A DNA stretch of 64,000 nucleotides, taken from positions 310,001 through 374,000 of the forward strand of contig NZ_CP024011.1 in NCBI RefSeq assembly GCF_002688565.1, written 5' to 3'. A model generated the notes under the pieces. It ran no database searches, was not told the DNA's origin, and saw only the letters and a program-made list of their open reading frames with translations. The translations under genes and the position numbers were made by a program. The DNA is from Acinetobacter sp. LoGeW2-3 (GTDB lineage: Bacteria > Pseudomonadota > Gammaproteobacteria > Pseudomonadales > Moraxellaceae). The stretch's first letter is position 1. Every line of letters starts with the position of its first letter. Shown piece after piece: positions 17,147 to 25,660 of the stretch.

Positions 17147-17506
17147 ATGCAAAACGAAATTTTAGATGTTCTTTTAGAGCTAGGGCTTACACCTATCGAT
17201 TGGGTAGATGCTTCAGTGTTCTCAAAACTCACAGGCATTGAAGAGCAAAAGTTGACCCATCGACGAAAAAATTGGCCACAAGATCTAGTTTGGACAAAAC
17301 AAGGTGGAAATATCTATTACTCACTGAGAGGTTATAACCAATGGCTGACAGAGCAGACGAAAAAGCGTTACCACCTGGTGTCCGAATTAGAGATGGCGCC
17401 ATCGAAATCAATTTCAGCGTTAAAAAACAACGCTATTTTATCACGCTCCCCCACCCGCCAACTGCGGAAGGGATTCGTACAGCCGCTAAAATTAAAAGTG
17501 ATTTAA
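17147..17506 (+). CDS. Excisionase-like protein
   Basis: The first 65 residues resemble the excisionase family of lambdoid elements (PF07825-like): a winged-helix with WVDASVFSKLTGI, then HRRKNWPQDLVW and GGNIYYSLRGYNQWL. Such proteins bend DNA at the attachment site to favour excision. The frame continues about 50 more codons in a basic, unstructured tail that overlaps the integrase gene by 166 bases in another frame. Excisionases often end near residue 70, so the tail may be a by-product of a lost stop, or the overlap may couple the two. Position directly before the integrase supports the role. Confidence 0.65.
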   Translation: MQNEILDVLLELGLTPIDWVDASVFSKLTGIEEQKLTHRRKNWPQDLVWTKQGGNIYYSLRGYNQWLTEQTKKRYHLVSELEMAPSKSISALKNNAILSRSPTRQLRKGFVQPLKLKVI

Positions 17507-18510
17507 AAACCAAAGCTAAATGGGGAATTTTGACTGAAGCTGATATTTCAAAGGTAAAAGGGATTGAAATTCCTGAAAACAATCCAGCAGATGAAGAACA
17601 AGTTTTATTTCAAGATATGGCTCAAAAATTCCTAAAATTTTCAGGTGCGAATAAAGATTCTAAAAATGGTTATCGTAAGATTTTAGAGTTTCACTGGATG
17701 CCTTATTTCGCTTTGACACCTATCTCAAATATCACGACCGAAGATATTGAGGAAGTAATTATCGATCGTGATTTTCAAACAGCTAAGACTTTTAATAACT
17801 GCGTAACTCCTCTACGAGGGGTATTTGAACTGGCTGTTAAGCATAATCAGATTTCTGCAAACCCTATGAATAAAATTAAGAATCGTAAGGTCCAAGTTGA
17901 AACACCTGATCCCTTCACACGCAAGGAGATGGAAACCTTATTGGCTTGGCTCGATAAAAGCTTGCATGATGAGGACAAATTTTACCACTGGTATTTTGAA
18001 TTTGCCTTTTGGACTGGCTGTAGGCCTTCAGAAATGATTGCTCTCAGAGAAAGCGATATCGATTGGTTCAATGGAACATTCAAGGTCAGCAAAAGCCGTG
18101 TAAGAGGACTAGAAAAGAAAGTGACCAAAACACATACTTCTCGCGAGGTTTATCTGAATGAACGATCAACTCTGGCTTTGAAAGCTTTGCTTCAATTTAA
18201 AAAAGATCAAGGCTACCAAACAGATTATGTGATGCTATGTCCCAAGACTAAGGAACCATTCTTTAATGAAAAACCACCTAGAGAGCGTCTTGTAGAAGCG
18301 ATGAAAGCGTGTTCTATACGTCACCGCCCTGCATACAATGCAAGGCATACTTATGCGACGATGTTGCTCATGGATGGCGTCAATCCAATGTTTGTAGCCG
18401 ATCAACTTGGGCATAGCCTACAAATGCTGATCAAACGCTATACTAAATGGTTGCATGGAGATAAGAACAAGCAAGAAATTGCGAAACTTAGCGTAACTCG
18501 TACAGCCTAA
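17341..18510 (+). CDS. int: Tyrosine integrase of an ssrA-associated element
   Basis: A 389-residue site-specific recombinase. Residues about 8-60 are an arm-type DNA-binding domain (DUF3596-like, PPGVRIRDGAIEINF). The core-binding domain covers about 85-180, and the catalytic domain 195-385: Arg in TGCRPSEM (about 227), the NARHTYATML box, and the nucleophile Tyr in LIKRYTKWL. All key residues are present. The N-terminal domain lies within the overlap with the excisionase frame, so the early start is real. The gene ends 92 bp before a copy of the tmRNA 3' end (18603), which marks its attachment site. It is one of two unrelated integrases linked to ssrA in this window. Confidence 0.9.
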   Translation: MADRADEKALPPGVRIRDGAIEINFSVKKQRYFITLPHPPTAEGIRTAAKIKSDLKTKAKWGILTEADISKVKGIEIPENNPADEEQVLFQDMAQKFLKFSGANKDSKNGYRKILEFHWMPYFALTPISNITTEDIEEVIIDRDFQTAKTFNNCVTPLRGVFELAVKHNQISANPMNKIKNRKVQVETPDPFTRKEMETLLAWLDKSLHDEDKFYHWYFEFAFWTGCRPSEMIALRESDIDWFNGTFKVSKSRVRGLEKKVTKTHTSREVYLNERSTLALKALLQFKKDQGYQTDYVMLCPKTKEPFFNEKPPRERLVEAMKACSIRHRPAYNARHTYATMLLMDGVNPMFVADQLGHSLQMLIKRYTKWLHGDKNKQEIAKLSVTRTA

Positions 18511-18565
18511 ATACGTCGAAATCGAAAGCTCTTGGAATGAAAAATGTGGCAAACATGTGGTAATA

Positions 18566-18595
18566 AAAAAGCCACTTAGTATAAGTGGCTGATTT
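18566..18595 (+). terminator. Possible terminator of the integrase gene
   Basis: GCCACTTAGTATAAGTGGC (18571-18589) forms a 7-bp stem, preceded by AAAAAA and followed by TGATTTAT. The U-tract is poor. Confidence 0.4.
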
Positions 18596-18602
18596 ATAAC
18601 AA

Positions 18603-18645
18603 GAATTTTGGTGGAGATGGCGTCAATTGAACTCAAAACCTAAAC
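18603..18645 (+). repeat. Displaced attachment site: copy of the ssrA 3' end
   Basis: Bases 18603-18622 are identical over 20 bp to 40003-40022, which covers the 3' tip of the tmRNA gene and six bases beyond. The following TCAATTGAACTC still resembles the T-arm region GGAGTTGAACCC. Another shared block, TACCCATTAT, occurs at 18687-18696 and 39832-39841. The two copies are direct repeats enclosing 21.4 kb, as expected for attL and attR of an island inserted in ssrA. The rest of the gap to 18882 shows no gene. Confidence 0.8.
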
Positions 18646-18882
18646 TACTAATTTAAATAAACTTTTATTATATTTAAAATTTTGTGTACCCATTATTTAC
18701 CCAAATTCGATTTAGTGCATTGAATACTAAAACTAATTTTGTTCAAAGTCCGTTTTAGGATTTGAACTTGGGTACTAATTTTAACACGTGTGAATTGAAT
18801 ATAAATTGATACGTTATATCATTACTTTTATATGTTTCTTTTTTCATGTATCATTCAATAGTACAATTCTAGGGATAAGGTT

Positions 18883-19614
18883 ATGTTTGAAAATATTGAT
18901 GCTTTAAAAACAAAATTAGATCAGCATCGCCCTCTTTCCCCAACAATTGTAAAAAATCTACAAGAAGATCTTATTGTTCGTTGGACATATCACTCAAATG
19001 CGATTGAAGGCAATACACTTACATTGCTAGAGACCAAAGTCGTTTTGGAAGGTATTACCGTTGGTGGAAAAGCATTACGAGAGCACTTTGAAGCGATCAA
19101 CCATAGAAATGCTATCTACTATGTTGAAGATATTATTCGAAAAGAAGAACCTTTCTCAGAATGGCAGATTCGAAATATCCACCAACTCATCCTAAAAAAT
19201 ATTGATGATGACAATGCTGGACGTTATCGCCAGCAAAACGTATTGATTTCAGGTGCGACGACTAACCCACCCGACTATACATTACTAAATGACAAAATGG
19301 CTCAACTTGTCGATTGGTATAATTCAGAAGCACACAAGCTTCATCCTATTGAACGTGCAGCTAAAGTACACGCGGATTTCGTAGGTATTCATCCATTTAT
19401 TGATGGCAATGGACGTACATCTCGCCTCTTGATGAACCTTGAGTTACTCAAAGCTGGATACCCTCCTTGCGTTATTACAGTCGAAAATCGCCTAGCCTAC
19501 TATGAAGCATTAGATCAATGGATGGCTTATGGAAAAACTGAAGCATTTATTCAATTGATTTCTGAGGCTGTTCTGCAGGGGTTTAAACCATATCAGGTTA
19601 TTCTAGGCATATAG
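18883..19614 (+). CDS. Fic-domain protein, probable AMP-transferase
   Basis: The 243 residues contain a complete Fic motif, HPFIDGNGRTSR at about 170-181, whose His is the catalytic base and whose GNGR loop binds the nucleotide phosphates. Residues 38-44, SNAIEGN, are the inhibitory helix motif with the Glu that keeps the enzyme off, placed N-terminally as in class II Fic proteins. It thus carries its own brake and needs no separate antitoxin. The target is unknown; most such enzymes move AMP onto Tyr, Thr or Ser of a protein. It is cytosolic. It stands alone just inside the island boundary, with no partner gene. Confidence 0.88.
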   Translation: MFENIDALKTKLDQHRPLSPTIVKNLQEDLIVRWTYHSNAIEGNTLTLLETKVVLEGITVGGKALREHFEAINHRNAIYYVEDIIRKEEPFSEWQIRNIHQLILKNIDDDNAGRYRQQNVLISGATTNPPDYTLLNDKMAQLVDWYNSEAHKLHPIERAAKVHADFVGIHPFIDGNGRTSRLLMNLELLKAGYPPCVITVENRLAYYEALDQWMAYGKTEAFIQLISEAVLQGFKPYQVILGI

Positions 19615-19917
19615 ATCAGCTTAAGCAGTAACATGATCGTTAGCATTAGATGACACAATGTCATTTAGCATCATTTGCAAAATAAACTCTATAAATGATC
19701 TAAAGTCGGTACGAGCTGTACTTGCGTGAAGTGCACGCATAGTACGTTTTTTGATTTTGGTAGATTAAAATTAAAACTGAAATTTTCAGAAAAATAGGAC
19801 TCCCTCACCCAATATAAGTATTTGATTATATTTAAAAATATACCACCACTTAACAACTTAAAACTTATTTTATTTCATTAATCAGATAGACTCTAACATA
19901 GTTAGTCATCAAGCAAA

Positions 19918-19949
19918 GTTGTTCAAACTCTAAAATAGATTTGAACAAC
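19918..19949 (-). terminator. Hairpin after the porin gene
   Basis: GTTGTTCAAA and TTTGAACAAC form a perfect 10-bp stem; on the minus strand it is followed by TTTGCTT. It is 39 bp past the stop of the TorF-like gene. The rest of the gap 19615-19988 holds only AT-rich DNA and minor inverted repeats (TGACA-CAATGTCA near 19650). Confidence 0.55.
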
Positions 19950-19988
19950 TGTAACTTATGACCCAAAAAGATTAAGGATTATTTTTAT

Positions 19989-20756
19989 TTAAAATGAATA
20001 AGTCAAACCAAGTACTGGTTTATTCGGTTGCTTAATATCAGATCGGTCATAGCCCCCGAAATAGTACTGAGCAAAAACACCTAAGTTGTCATTTAAACTA
20101 TGATCAGCTCGAATGGTTGAAAATCGATAAGTAAGATCTGTCTGTGTATCAAGGACGCCGTGTCCTTCATATTTTCCCCTATCAGTAAAGTAAGAACCAG
20201 CAACACCCAAAGTCAGACTTGTTGCATCAGTAAGCTTATAAACATAACTTAAACTTGAATAAGTATCTCCTTTGCTCATATAGTAAGCATCATTAAGATA
20301 GACTGAGGTACTACTAACTATAGTTCCTTTTTCAGAAATTGGAGCTGTTACAGTAAGGCCGATTTCATTAGAGGTTAGATGATCACCTCCTTGATAGTAA
20401 TAAGTAGCATCCCATAAATCAAAAGCGACATTCTTATAATCCCAGATATAACCTAGGATAAAGTTATGCTCAAATTTATCACTGCTCCGAGCTTCTCCAC
20501 CTTGAAGCTCTCTGAAAGAAAAGCCTATCTGAGAGCCCCAATATGTTGCATAAAACTTATCATAACCAATTGATAAAGATCCCTGTAATGTAACTCCTTC
20601 ATTATCCAAGCTCTTAGTTAATCCACGAGAAACATAATCCGAAACAATCGTAAGACTTCCATTAACTGATATCTGATTTTCTTGTGCCTCTGGGCTTGAT
20701 GCATTTGCAAGTCCACATGACATCATCAAGGTAAATAAACTTAACTTTTTATACAT
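19989..20756 (-). CDS. TorF-family putative porin
   Basis: A 255-residue outer-membrane protein. A signal peptide of about 19 residues ends in ANA-SS. The N-terminal mature part, with VNGSLTIVSDYVSRGLTKS, is the signature of the TorF/TIGR02001 family, and the rest alternates as beta strands to a final LGLTYSF with the terminal Phe needed for barrel insertion. It lies 160 bp downstream of the APC permease on the same strand, so it may provide the outer-membrane entry for the same substrate. Its upstream gap could also hold its own promoter. The family is confident; porin activity is inferred. Confidence 0.78.
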   Translation of the reverse strand: MYKKLSLFTLMMSCGLANASSPEAQENQISVNGSLTIVSDYVSRGLTKSLDNEGVTLQGSLSIGYDKFYATYWGSQIGFSFRELQGGEARSSDKFEHNFILGYIWDYKNVAFDLWDATYYYQGGDHLTSNEIGLTVTAPISEKGTIVSSTSVYLNDAYYMSKGDTYSSLSYVYKLTDATSLTLGVAGSYFTDRGKYEGHGVLDTQTDLTYRFSTIRADHSLNDNLGVFAQYYFGGYDRSDIKQPNKPVLGLTYSF

Positions 20757-20883
20757 TTCATACTCTCATTTTATGAACGTTAGTTTTGTTATTGGTTCTA
20801 AAAAGCTATCGTTCAAATTTGTAAAACTTAAATATTTGGTAGATTTGCTGTAGTAGTTGTTGATTCGTAATTTGTAAAGGTTA

Positions 20884-20907
20884 CCAGCCTAACTTTTGTT
20901 AAGCTGG
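20884..20907 (-). terminator. Hairpin after the permease gene
   Basis: CCAGCCTAAC and GTTAAGCTGG pair with small bulges around a TTTT loop. It lies 10 bp after the permease stop on the minus strand, without a clear U-tract. It may end or attenuate the transcript before the porin gene. Confidence 0.35.
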
Positions 20908-20916
20908 ATAGCATAT

Positions 20917-22338
20917 TTAGGCTAATTCCTTTAACTGTTCAAATAGTTGAGGTTTTTTAGACTTCATAATTTTCGCTTTAGCCACCCCTAGGCAGAATGC
21001 TGTAATCAGCACACCCAGAATAATTTGTGCAATCAAATTTGATTCACTACCAATCAGGCTTGGCAGGTTGATAATTGCAATCCAAAGACAGAAGAGAAGA
21101 CCAATTAAACCTAAACTTGGAGCGATAAAAGTTTTAAATAAACCGCCATCTTTATTACGTTTAAAGAAAACAACCACTGAAATACAAGTCAAAGACAGAA
21201 TAGCCATATATCCCAAAGTTCCTGTAGTTGCACCCCATGCATAGATATTGAGGACTGGATCAAGTTCAAGAATCAGTAAGATGATAAATAATGTGATAGA
21301 AGATGCTGTTTGTACGAAAGAAGACATATAAGGAGATTTATGTTTTTCGTGGATGTAAGCCAGTTGTTTAGGCAGCACATCATATTTTCCTAAAATGTAT
21401 TGGTAACGCACCACAATATTGTGCAGCGATAAAGCACATGCAAATAAGCTTGTAACAAGAAGAACTAAAATAATGTCTTTAGAAACAGTCCCTAAATACT
21501 GCTCTGCAATCAGTAAATATGTAGACTCGCCATGAGTTGTCGCATAATTCACAATATTACTGCTACCGATCACAGTAACTTCACACCACATGGAAATGAT
21601 ATAGAATAAGCCAACTCCTAAAACTGCGATATATGTTGCTTTTGGAATCGTACGATCTGGATCTTTCGCTTCTTCACGGAAAATAACCGTCGCCTCAAAA
21701 CCGATAAAGCAATAAATTGCAAACATAATCCCGAGACCAGGCGAACCACTCATAATCGTTGATGGATGAAAGGCTTGCATGTCCATATTCGTTAAGCCAC
21801 GCTCGGCGAATACGAATAAATCGACAAGTATCACGACTGCAATTTCAAGAATAAGAGCAATACCTAAGAATTTAGAACTAAGTTCAATATGTCGGTAGCC
21901 TAATACTCCAATCGTTGCCATACAGAACAACGTTAGTAACCACCATGGAATAGCTACACCCGTAAAGGTTGCAATCAAGTCACTTAAGGCAACTCCCAAA
22001 TAAGTTTCTAATGCGACAAGAATTAAAAAATAAGATATCCAAGCAAGTGTTGCAGAACCTAAACCAATCGTCCGTCCCAATCCTTTTTGAATATATGAAT
22101 AAAAAGCACCGGCATTACTAATGTATTTAGACATCGCCACAAAGCCGATAGCAAACAAAAACATAATGGCTGTAGCAATCAATGCATCAAATGCAGCCCC
22201 ACCACCATTACCCATCGTAATAATCAGTGGTGTATTAGCAACCATAACTGTTAATGGGGCTGCTGTTGCAACAACCATTAGGACGATAGAAAAAACGCCT
22301 AATGAACCAGAAAGCTGGGTATTTTTTTTCTCAGACAT
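20917..22338 (-). CDS. APC-family amino acid/polyamine permease
   Basis: A 473-residue inner-membrane transporter with about 12 helices. The first helix region (SGSLGVFSIVLMVVATAAPLTV) and the GFEATVIFREEAKDP segment around residue 225 are hallmarks of APC-superfamily importers, in which the unwound first and sixth helices bind an amino acid or amine. The start MSEKK at 22338 is chosen because GGGGGG lies 8 bases before it; five further codons upstream are possible. The gene is 39 bp downstream of a PhyH-type dioxygenase on the same strand, so uptake and oxidation of one substrate are likely coupled. The substrate is not evident. Confidence 0.88.
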   Translation of the reverse strand: MSEKKNTQLSGSLGVFSIVLMVVATAAPLTVMVANTPLIITMGNGGGAAFDALIATAIMFLFAIGFVAMSKYISNAGAFYSYIQKGLGRTIGLGSATLAWISYFLILVALETYLGVALSDLIATFTGVAIPWWLLTLFCMATIGVLGYRHIELSSKFLGIALILEIAVVILVDLFVFAERGLTNMDMQAFHPSTIMSGSPGLGIMFAIYCFIGFEATVIFREEAKDPDRTIPKATYIAVLGVGLFYIISMWCEVTVIGSSNIVNYATTHGESTYLLIAEQYLGTVSKDIILVLLVTSLFACALSLHNIVVRYQYILGKYDVLPKQLAYIHEKHKSPYMSSFVQTASSITLFIILLILELDPVLNIYAWGATTGTLGYMAILSLTCISVVVFFKRNKDGGLFKTFIAPSLGLIGLLFCLWIAIINLPSLIGSESNLIAQIILGVLITAFCLGVAKAKIMKSKKPQLFEQLKELA

Positions 22339-22377
22339 AACTTTTCCCCCCATAAATCCATGACTATTGAACTCGTC

Positions 22378-23247
22378 TTAGAACAAGTTTTTTGCCCCTG
22401 CAGTTGTAATATCAGATTGATGAAGCACAATACTTGGGTCAGACATTTCAACCCAACCACAGAATGGTTCACAAACTTTATAGCCAAGCAAGTCCTGTAC
22501 CTCTTTTGGGTATTTCAAAACAGTTTCTTTTGGTACCACTAAGTATTGATTTTCTTCTTGGCGTAAATAGCCACGACAGAAGGAAAATGCGATTGCAGTA
22601 CGTGTTTCAGTACTTTTATTTTCGCCACCGGCATGGTAAAGAGAACCACAGTAAATCAAACCAGAACCTTTTTTCATGACAGCAGGAACCGCTTCTTCTA
22701 ATGTAGGGATGCGCTTATCATCCCAAAGATGACTACCTGGGATTACTAAAGTCGCCCCATTATCTTCCGTAAAATCAGTTCCTGCGTACAACACTTGAAT
22801 CTGGCTTTCCGGACCAGGATGATGTCGATGATGAAGATGATCATCACGATGTAAAACTTGTGCTTTTTGACCAGGCCAAATCTGAATAGCCTGTGTTACG
22901 CTAAGTTGAGTCGTGTTAGTGGTTTTAATTGTTTTATCAGCAAGTAAAAACTCATAATCCTCTTCTAAAAATGTGCGAGCTGCTCCCAAAAAGTGGGGCT
23001 GAGTAATAAAATATTGAGAACTTAATGTCTTTGCCATAAGTGCACAGCATCTTTTGGTTTTTGGTCCTGCAAAACCTTCTACCCCGTAAGGGGTCTTATC
23101 TAAGTATGGACTTAAATCCTCCCAAAAATTATTTAAAACTTCAGAAGAAATCATGTCTTCAATAATGACTCCCCCATCACGTTTCATAATCTCTACAACT
23201 TCTTCGACCGATGTGCTCGCCGATAACGTAACTAATTGTTTAGCCAT
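22378..23247 (-). CDS. Phytanoyl-CoA dioxygenase (PhyH)-family oxygenase 1
   Basis: A 289-residue Fe(II)/2-oxoglutarate dioxygenase. The metal triad can be seen: HRD at about 132-134 (within HRDDHLHHRHH, an unusually His-rich stretch) and the distal His in LYHAGGEN around 209, with the 2-oxoglutarate-binding Arg in TETRTAIAF. DNGATLVIPGSHLWDD is the usual family segment. It is a paralogue of the protein at 25657-26544; both share MKKGS, YH-GGEN/YHGAGEN and LRQEENQY. It starts a transcript with the APC permease and faces the AraC-type regulator across 162 bp. Probably it hydroxylates an imported amine or amino acid; the substrate is unknown. Confidence 0.87.
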   Translation of the reverse strand: MAKQLVTLSASTSVEEVVEIMKRDGGVIIEDMISSEVLNNFWEDLSPYLDKTPYGVEGFAGPKTKRCCALMAKTLSSQYFITQPHFLGAARTFLEEDYEFLLADKTIKTTNTTQLSVTQAIQIWPGQKAQVLHRDDHLHHRHHPGPESQIQVLYAGTDFTEDNGATLVIPGSHLWDDKRIPTLEEAVPAVMKKGSGLIYCGSLYHAGGENKSTETRTAIAFSFCRGYLRQEENQYLVVPKETVLKYPKEVQDLLGYKVCEPFCGWVEMSDPSIVLHQSDITTAGAKNLF

Positions 23248-23409
23248 TTTTTGCCCTTTTTTTTAAACACTCCTCATATTAGGTATTTTTTAAAATACAA
23301 ATCTTGGTCGAAAAATACAGATTTTTAGTTAATCAGTACAAAATTTGAGTTATTTAGGTACATTTCTTGCTTTTAAATTAGTATCAGTAATAAAACTGGA
23401 ATACTGGAT

Positions 23410-24444
23410 ATGTCTTCAATGATGCAAATGAATAAAGACATTAAAATTGGTGTGCTCTCATCTGTCGTCAGTGGATTAGAAGAATCCATCTCAGCACTTG
23501 GCGTTGATCCTCAGCCAATATTTACCTATTTTCCCGATTTGTATCGGTCAGCTGAGAGAATCCAAAAAATTACCTTAAATGATTTTTGTCATGCTATCGA
23601 TATTGCAGCTGACATGACTGGAAATGAGCATTTTGCGCTGTACTATGGTGCACATTGTAAAATGGATGCTTTGGGTTTACTGGGCTATTTATTTCAAAAT
23701 TCCGCGACATTACATGATGGTTTACAGGCCTTAGTTTCTTATTTTCCTTGTCACCAACAGATGAGTGAAATGCGTCTGGTGCAGGTTGGTGATTTTTATA
23801 GACTAGATTATCAAGTTGATCCAAATTATTTATCCAATCGTAGAGCAGATGCTGAAATATCTTTAGCCATGTTCTGCAATTTAATCCGTAAATTTCTAGG
23901 AGAACAGTGGAAACCCGTTCGAATTGGATTCGAGCATAACCAACCGGCAAATACCCAGCCACATCATGAATTCTTTAAGTGTGAGATGGAATTTAATTAC
24001 CCACAAAATAGTATTTATATAAAATCCGAAGAACTAAACTTTAAAATTCCATCTGCTGATCCATTTCTGTTTCAATTAATTAAAAGAAATTTAGTTCAGG
24101 AAGGATTCCCACTTTCGGAACAGGAAAAGTTTTTAAAAGAGATTGAAGCATCAATCAGTAAAAAAATTAACAATGGTATTCCTTATATCGAAGAAGTCGC
24201 TGCCGATCTCAATCTACCCGTCTGGACATTTAAAAGAAGACTATCTCAAATCAATAAAAAATTTAGTGAGATTGTGGAAAGCAAGCAAAAGAAAGTGGCT
24301 TTAGATTATCTGGAACAAGGACAGGAAACCATTTCAGAAATCGCCTATCGATTAGGCTATGCTGATACCAGTAGTTTTAGTAAAGCCTTTCAGCGTTGGT
24401 ATGGTATTTCCCCAAAATCATGGAGAGCTCAGCGTAATTTGTAA
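23410..24444 (+). CDS. AraC-family transcriptional regulator
   Basis: A 344-residue regulator of the OruR/ArgR-like group. Residues about 20-210 fit the Arabinose_bd-type sensor domain found in regulators of amino acid catabolism, and residues about 245-342 carry the two helix-turn-helix motifs, the second being ISEIAYRLGYADTSSFSKAF followed by WYGISPKSWR. It is divergent from the dioxygenase-permease operon, with the promoter region 23248-23409 between, and so is the likely activator of that operon. The ligand is presumably the substrate or an intermediate. Confidence 0.88.
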   Translation: MSSMMQMNKDIKIGVLSSVVSGLEESISALGVDPQPIFTYFPDLYRSAERIQKITLNDFCHAIDIAADMTGNEHFALYYGAHCKMDALGLLGYLFQNSATLHDGLQALVSYFPCHQQMSEMRLVQVGDFYRLDYQVDPNYLSNRRADAEISLAMFCNLIRKFLGEQWKPVRIGFEHNQPANTQPHHEFFKCEMEFNYPQNSIYIKSEELNFKIPSADPFLFQLIKRNLVQEGFPLSEQEKFLKEIEASISKKINNGIPYIEEVAADLNLPVWTFKRRLSQINKKFSEIVESKQKKVALDYLEQGQETISEIAYRLGYADTSSFSKAFQRWYGISPKSWRAQRNL

Positions 24445-24503
24445 TATCTTTTTTAAAAAAAGAAATTTATAACTCTTAATTTGTAACAGGTAGTTTTTAG
24501 CCA

Positions 24504-25199
24504 CTATGCCTGCATAACTGCATGATCTGGTAGTTGAAATAGTGCATTTAATTGTTTTGCGATTTGCAAACGACAGGTCAAATTAAGTTTATCCAAAATT
24601 CTATTTAAATTTATTTTTACTGTCCCGACCTTAATCCCCATATATTCAGCAATCTCAGAATTACTCAAACCATCAAGCAAATATAGGCAGACTTCTTTTT
24701 CACGATTGGTCAGACTATAATTTTCCAAATAATGAAAAATTATATTTTTTTGAATTGGCTTAAGCTGTAATAGATTTTGTTCAAGAATGTAATGCAAAGA
24801 TTTAATCTGAGACTGATCAAGCTGTTTTAAATTTGGATTGGTTACCCCTATACCTGCATAAGCATGGTTATTTTTCCAAAAGAGTAAATCGAAGGTTTCC
24901 TCTATGCCATAGGTTTTGATGTAGTTGTCATAGACAGATAATTCTGTACATGGATGATGTCGTCTGCACTCAGTAAGTGAGCTAAATGCTTCTTTGGATT
25001 TTAGAAAATTTTTAACATTTAACGGGTCAAGATCTTGAAGTTCACGGTGATAACTGTCGATAAAATCATGGGATACATTAATACAATCGGTAATATAAGC
25101 AGACTGGTTATATTCATTAATCCAGTAAAACATCACACCTTCAGCATCGAACAATTGCTTCGTTAAAACCAGTGCATGATGTATGGTAAGAGAAGACAT
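24504..25199 (-). CDS. LuxR-type transcriptional regulator
   Basis: A 231-residue protein. The C-terminal 65 residues are a LuxR/GerE helix-turn-helix: SLTNREKEVCLYLLDGLSNS, EIAEYMGIKVGTVKINLNRI and LDKLNL. The N-terminal 160 residues are a sensor-like domain that I cannot place; it contains several Cys and His (ECRRHHPCTEL around 80) that could bind a metal or ligand. There is no phospho-acceptor domain, so it is not a plain response regulator. It is downstream of the Rid gene on the same strand (53 bp apart) and converges on the AraC gene. It probably regulates the same cluster. Confidence 0.8.
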   Translation of the reverse strand: MSSLTIHHALVLTKQLFDAEGVMFYWINEYNQSAYITDCINVSHDFIDSYHRELQDLDPLNVKNFLKSKEAFSSLTECRRHHPCTELSVYDNYIKTYGIEETFDLLFWKNNHAYAGIGVTNPNLKQLDQSQIKSLHYILEQNLLQLKPIQKNIIFHYLENYSLTNREKEVCLYLLDGLSNSEIAEYMGIKVGTVKINLNRILDKLNLTCRLQIAKQLNALFQLPDHAVMQA

Positions 25200-25252
25200 T
25201 TGGCACCCTGTACTTAACTAGATGCCAAATATAATGCAGATTTTATGCCAGA

Positions 25253-25660
25253 CTATGTTCGAAGAGCTGTCACAGTGATTTCAATGGTTTGTTCAGGATG
25301 AATCAAACCCGAAACCTCAACCGTGGTGCTGGTCGGTTTATGCCCTTCAAGCCATTGATTCAGCACAGGACTCGCTTTGGCAGCAAACTCTTGGATATCT
25401 GTCGTATAAAAAGTCCAAGCAATAATATTCTTTTTTTCCAAATTAGAGTGCTTTAAACACTTTTCAATGATATCAAGTACAAAAGACAATTGCTCCGAAG
25501 AATTGCTACCGATGAGCTGTAAATCAGCAAGTCCACCTTTTAATGGTGCTACGCCAGAAAAAAAGACCATATGTTCCGTTTCAGCAATCTGACTAAAAGA
25601 AAATGCATCAAAAAGATCTTGCTCAAAATAGCCAATATCTGGGTTAGAGAAAGTAATCAT
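25253..25660 (-). CDS. Rid-family (RidA-like) protein without the catalytic Arg
   Basis: A 135-residue protein with the YjgF/RidA fold: MVFFSGVAPL in the place of the family's SGQ segment, and TTVEVSGLIHPEQTIEITV at the C-terminus. In RidA an Arg in the P-x-R-x-x-V-E-V segment binds the carboxylate of 2-aminoacrylate-type imines; here it reads PTSTTVEV, with Ser. It therefore belongs to the Rid4-7-like groups and probably acts on a different intermediate. Its start overlaps the stop of dioxygenase 2 by 4 bp, so the two are translated together, which suggests that it handles an imine or enamine made in the same pathway. Confidence 0.8.
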   Translation of the reverse strand: MITFSNPDIGYFEQDLFDAFSFSQIAETEHMVFFSGVAPLKGGLADLQLIGSNSSEQLSFVLDIIEKCLKHSNLEKKNIIAWTFYTTDIQEFAAKASPVLNQWLEGHKPTSTTVEVSGLIHPEQTIEITVTALRT

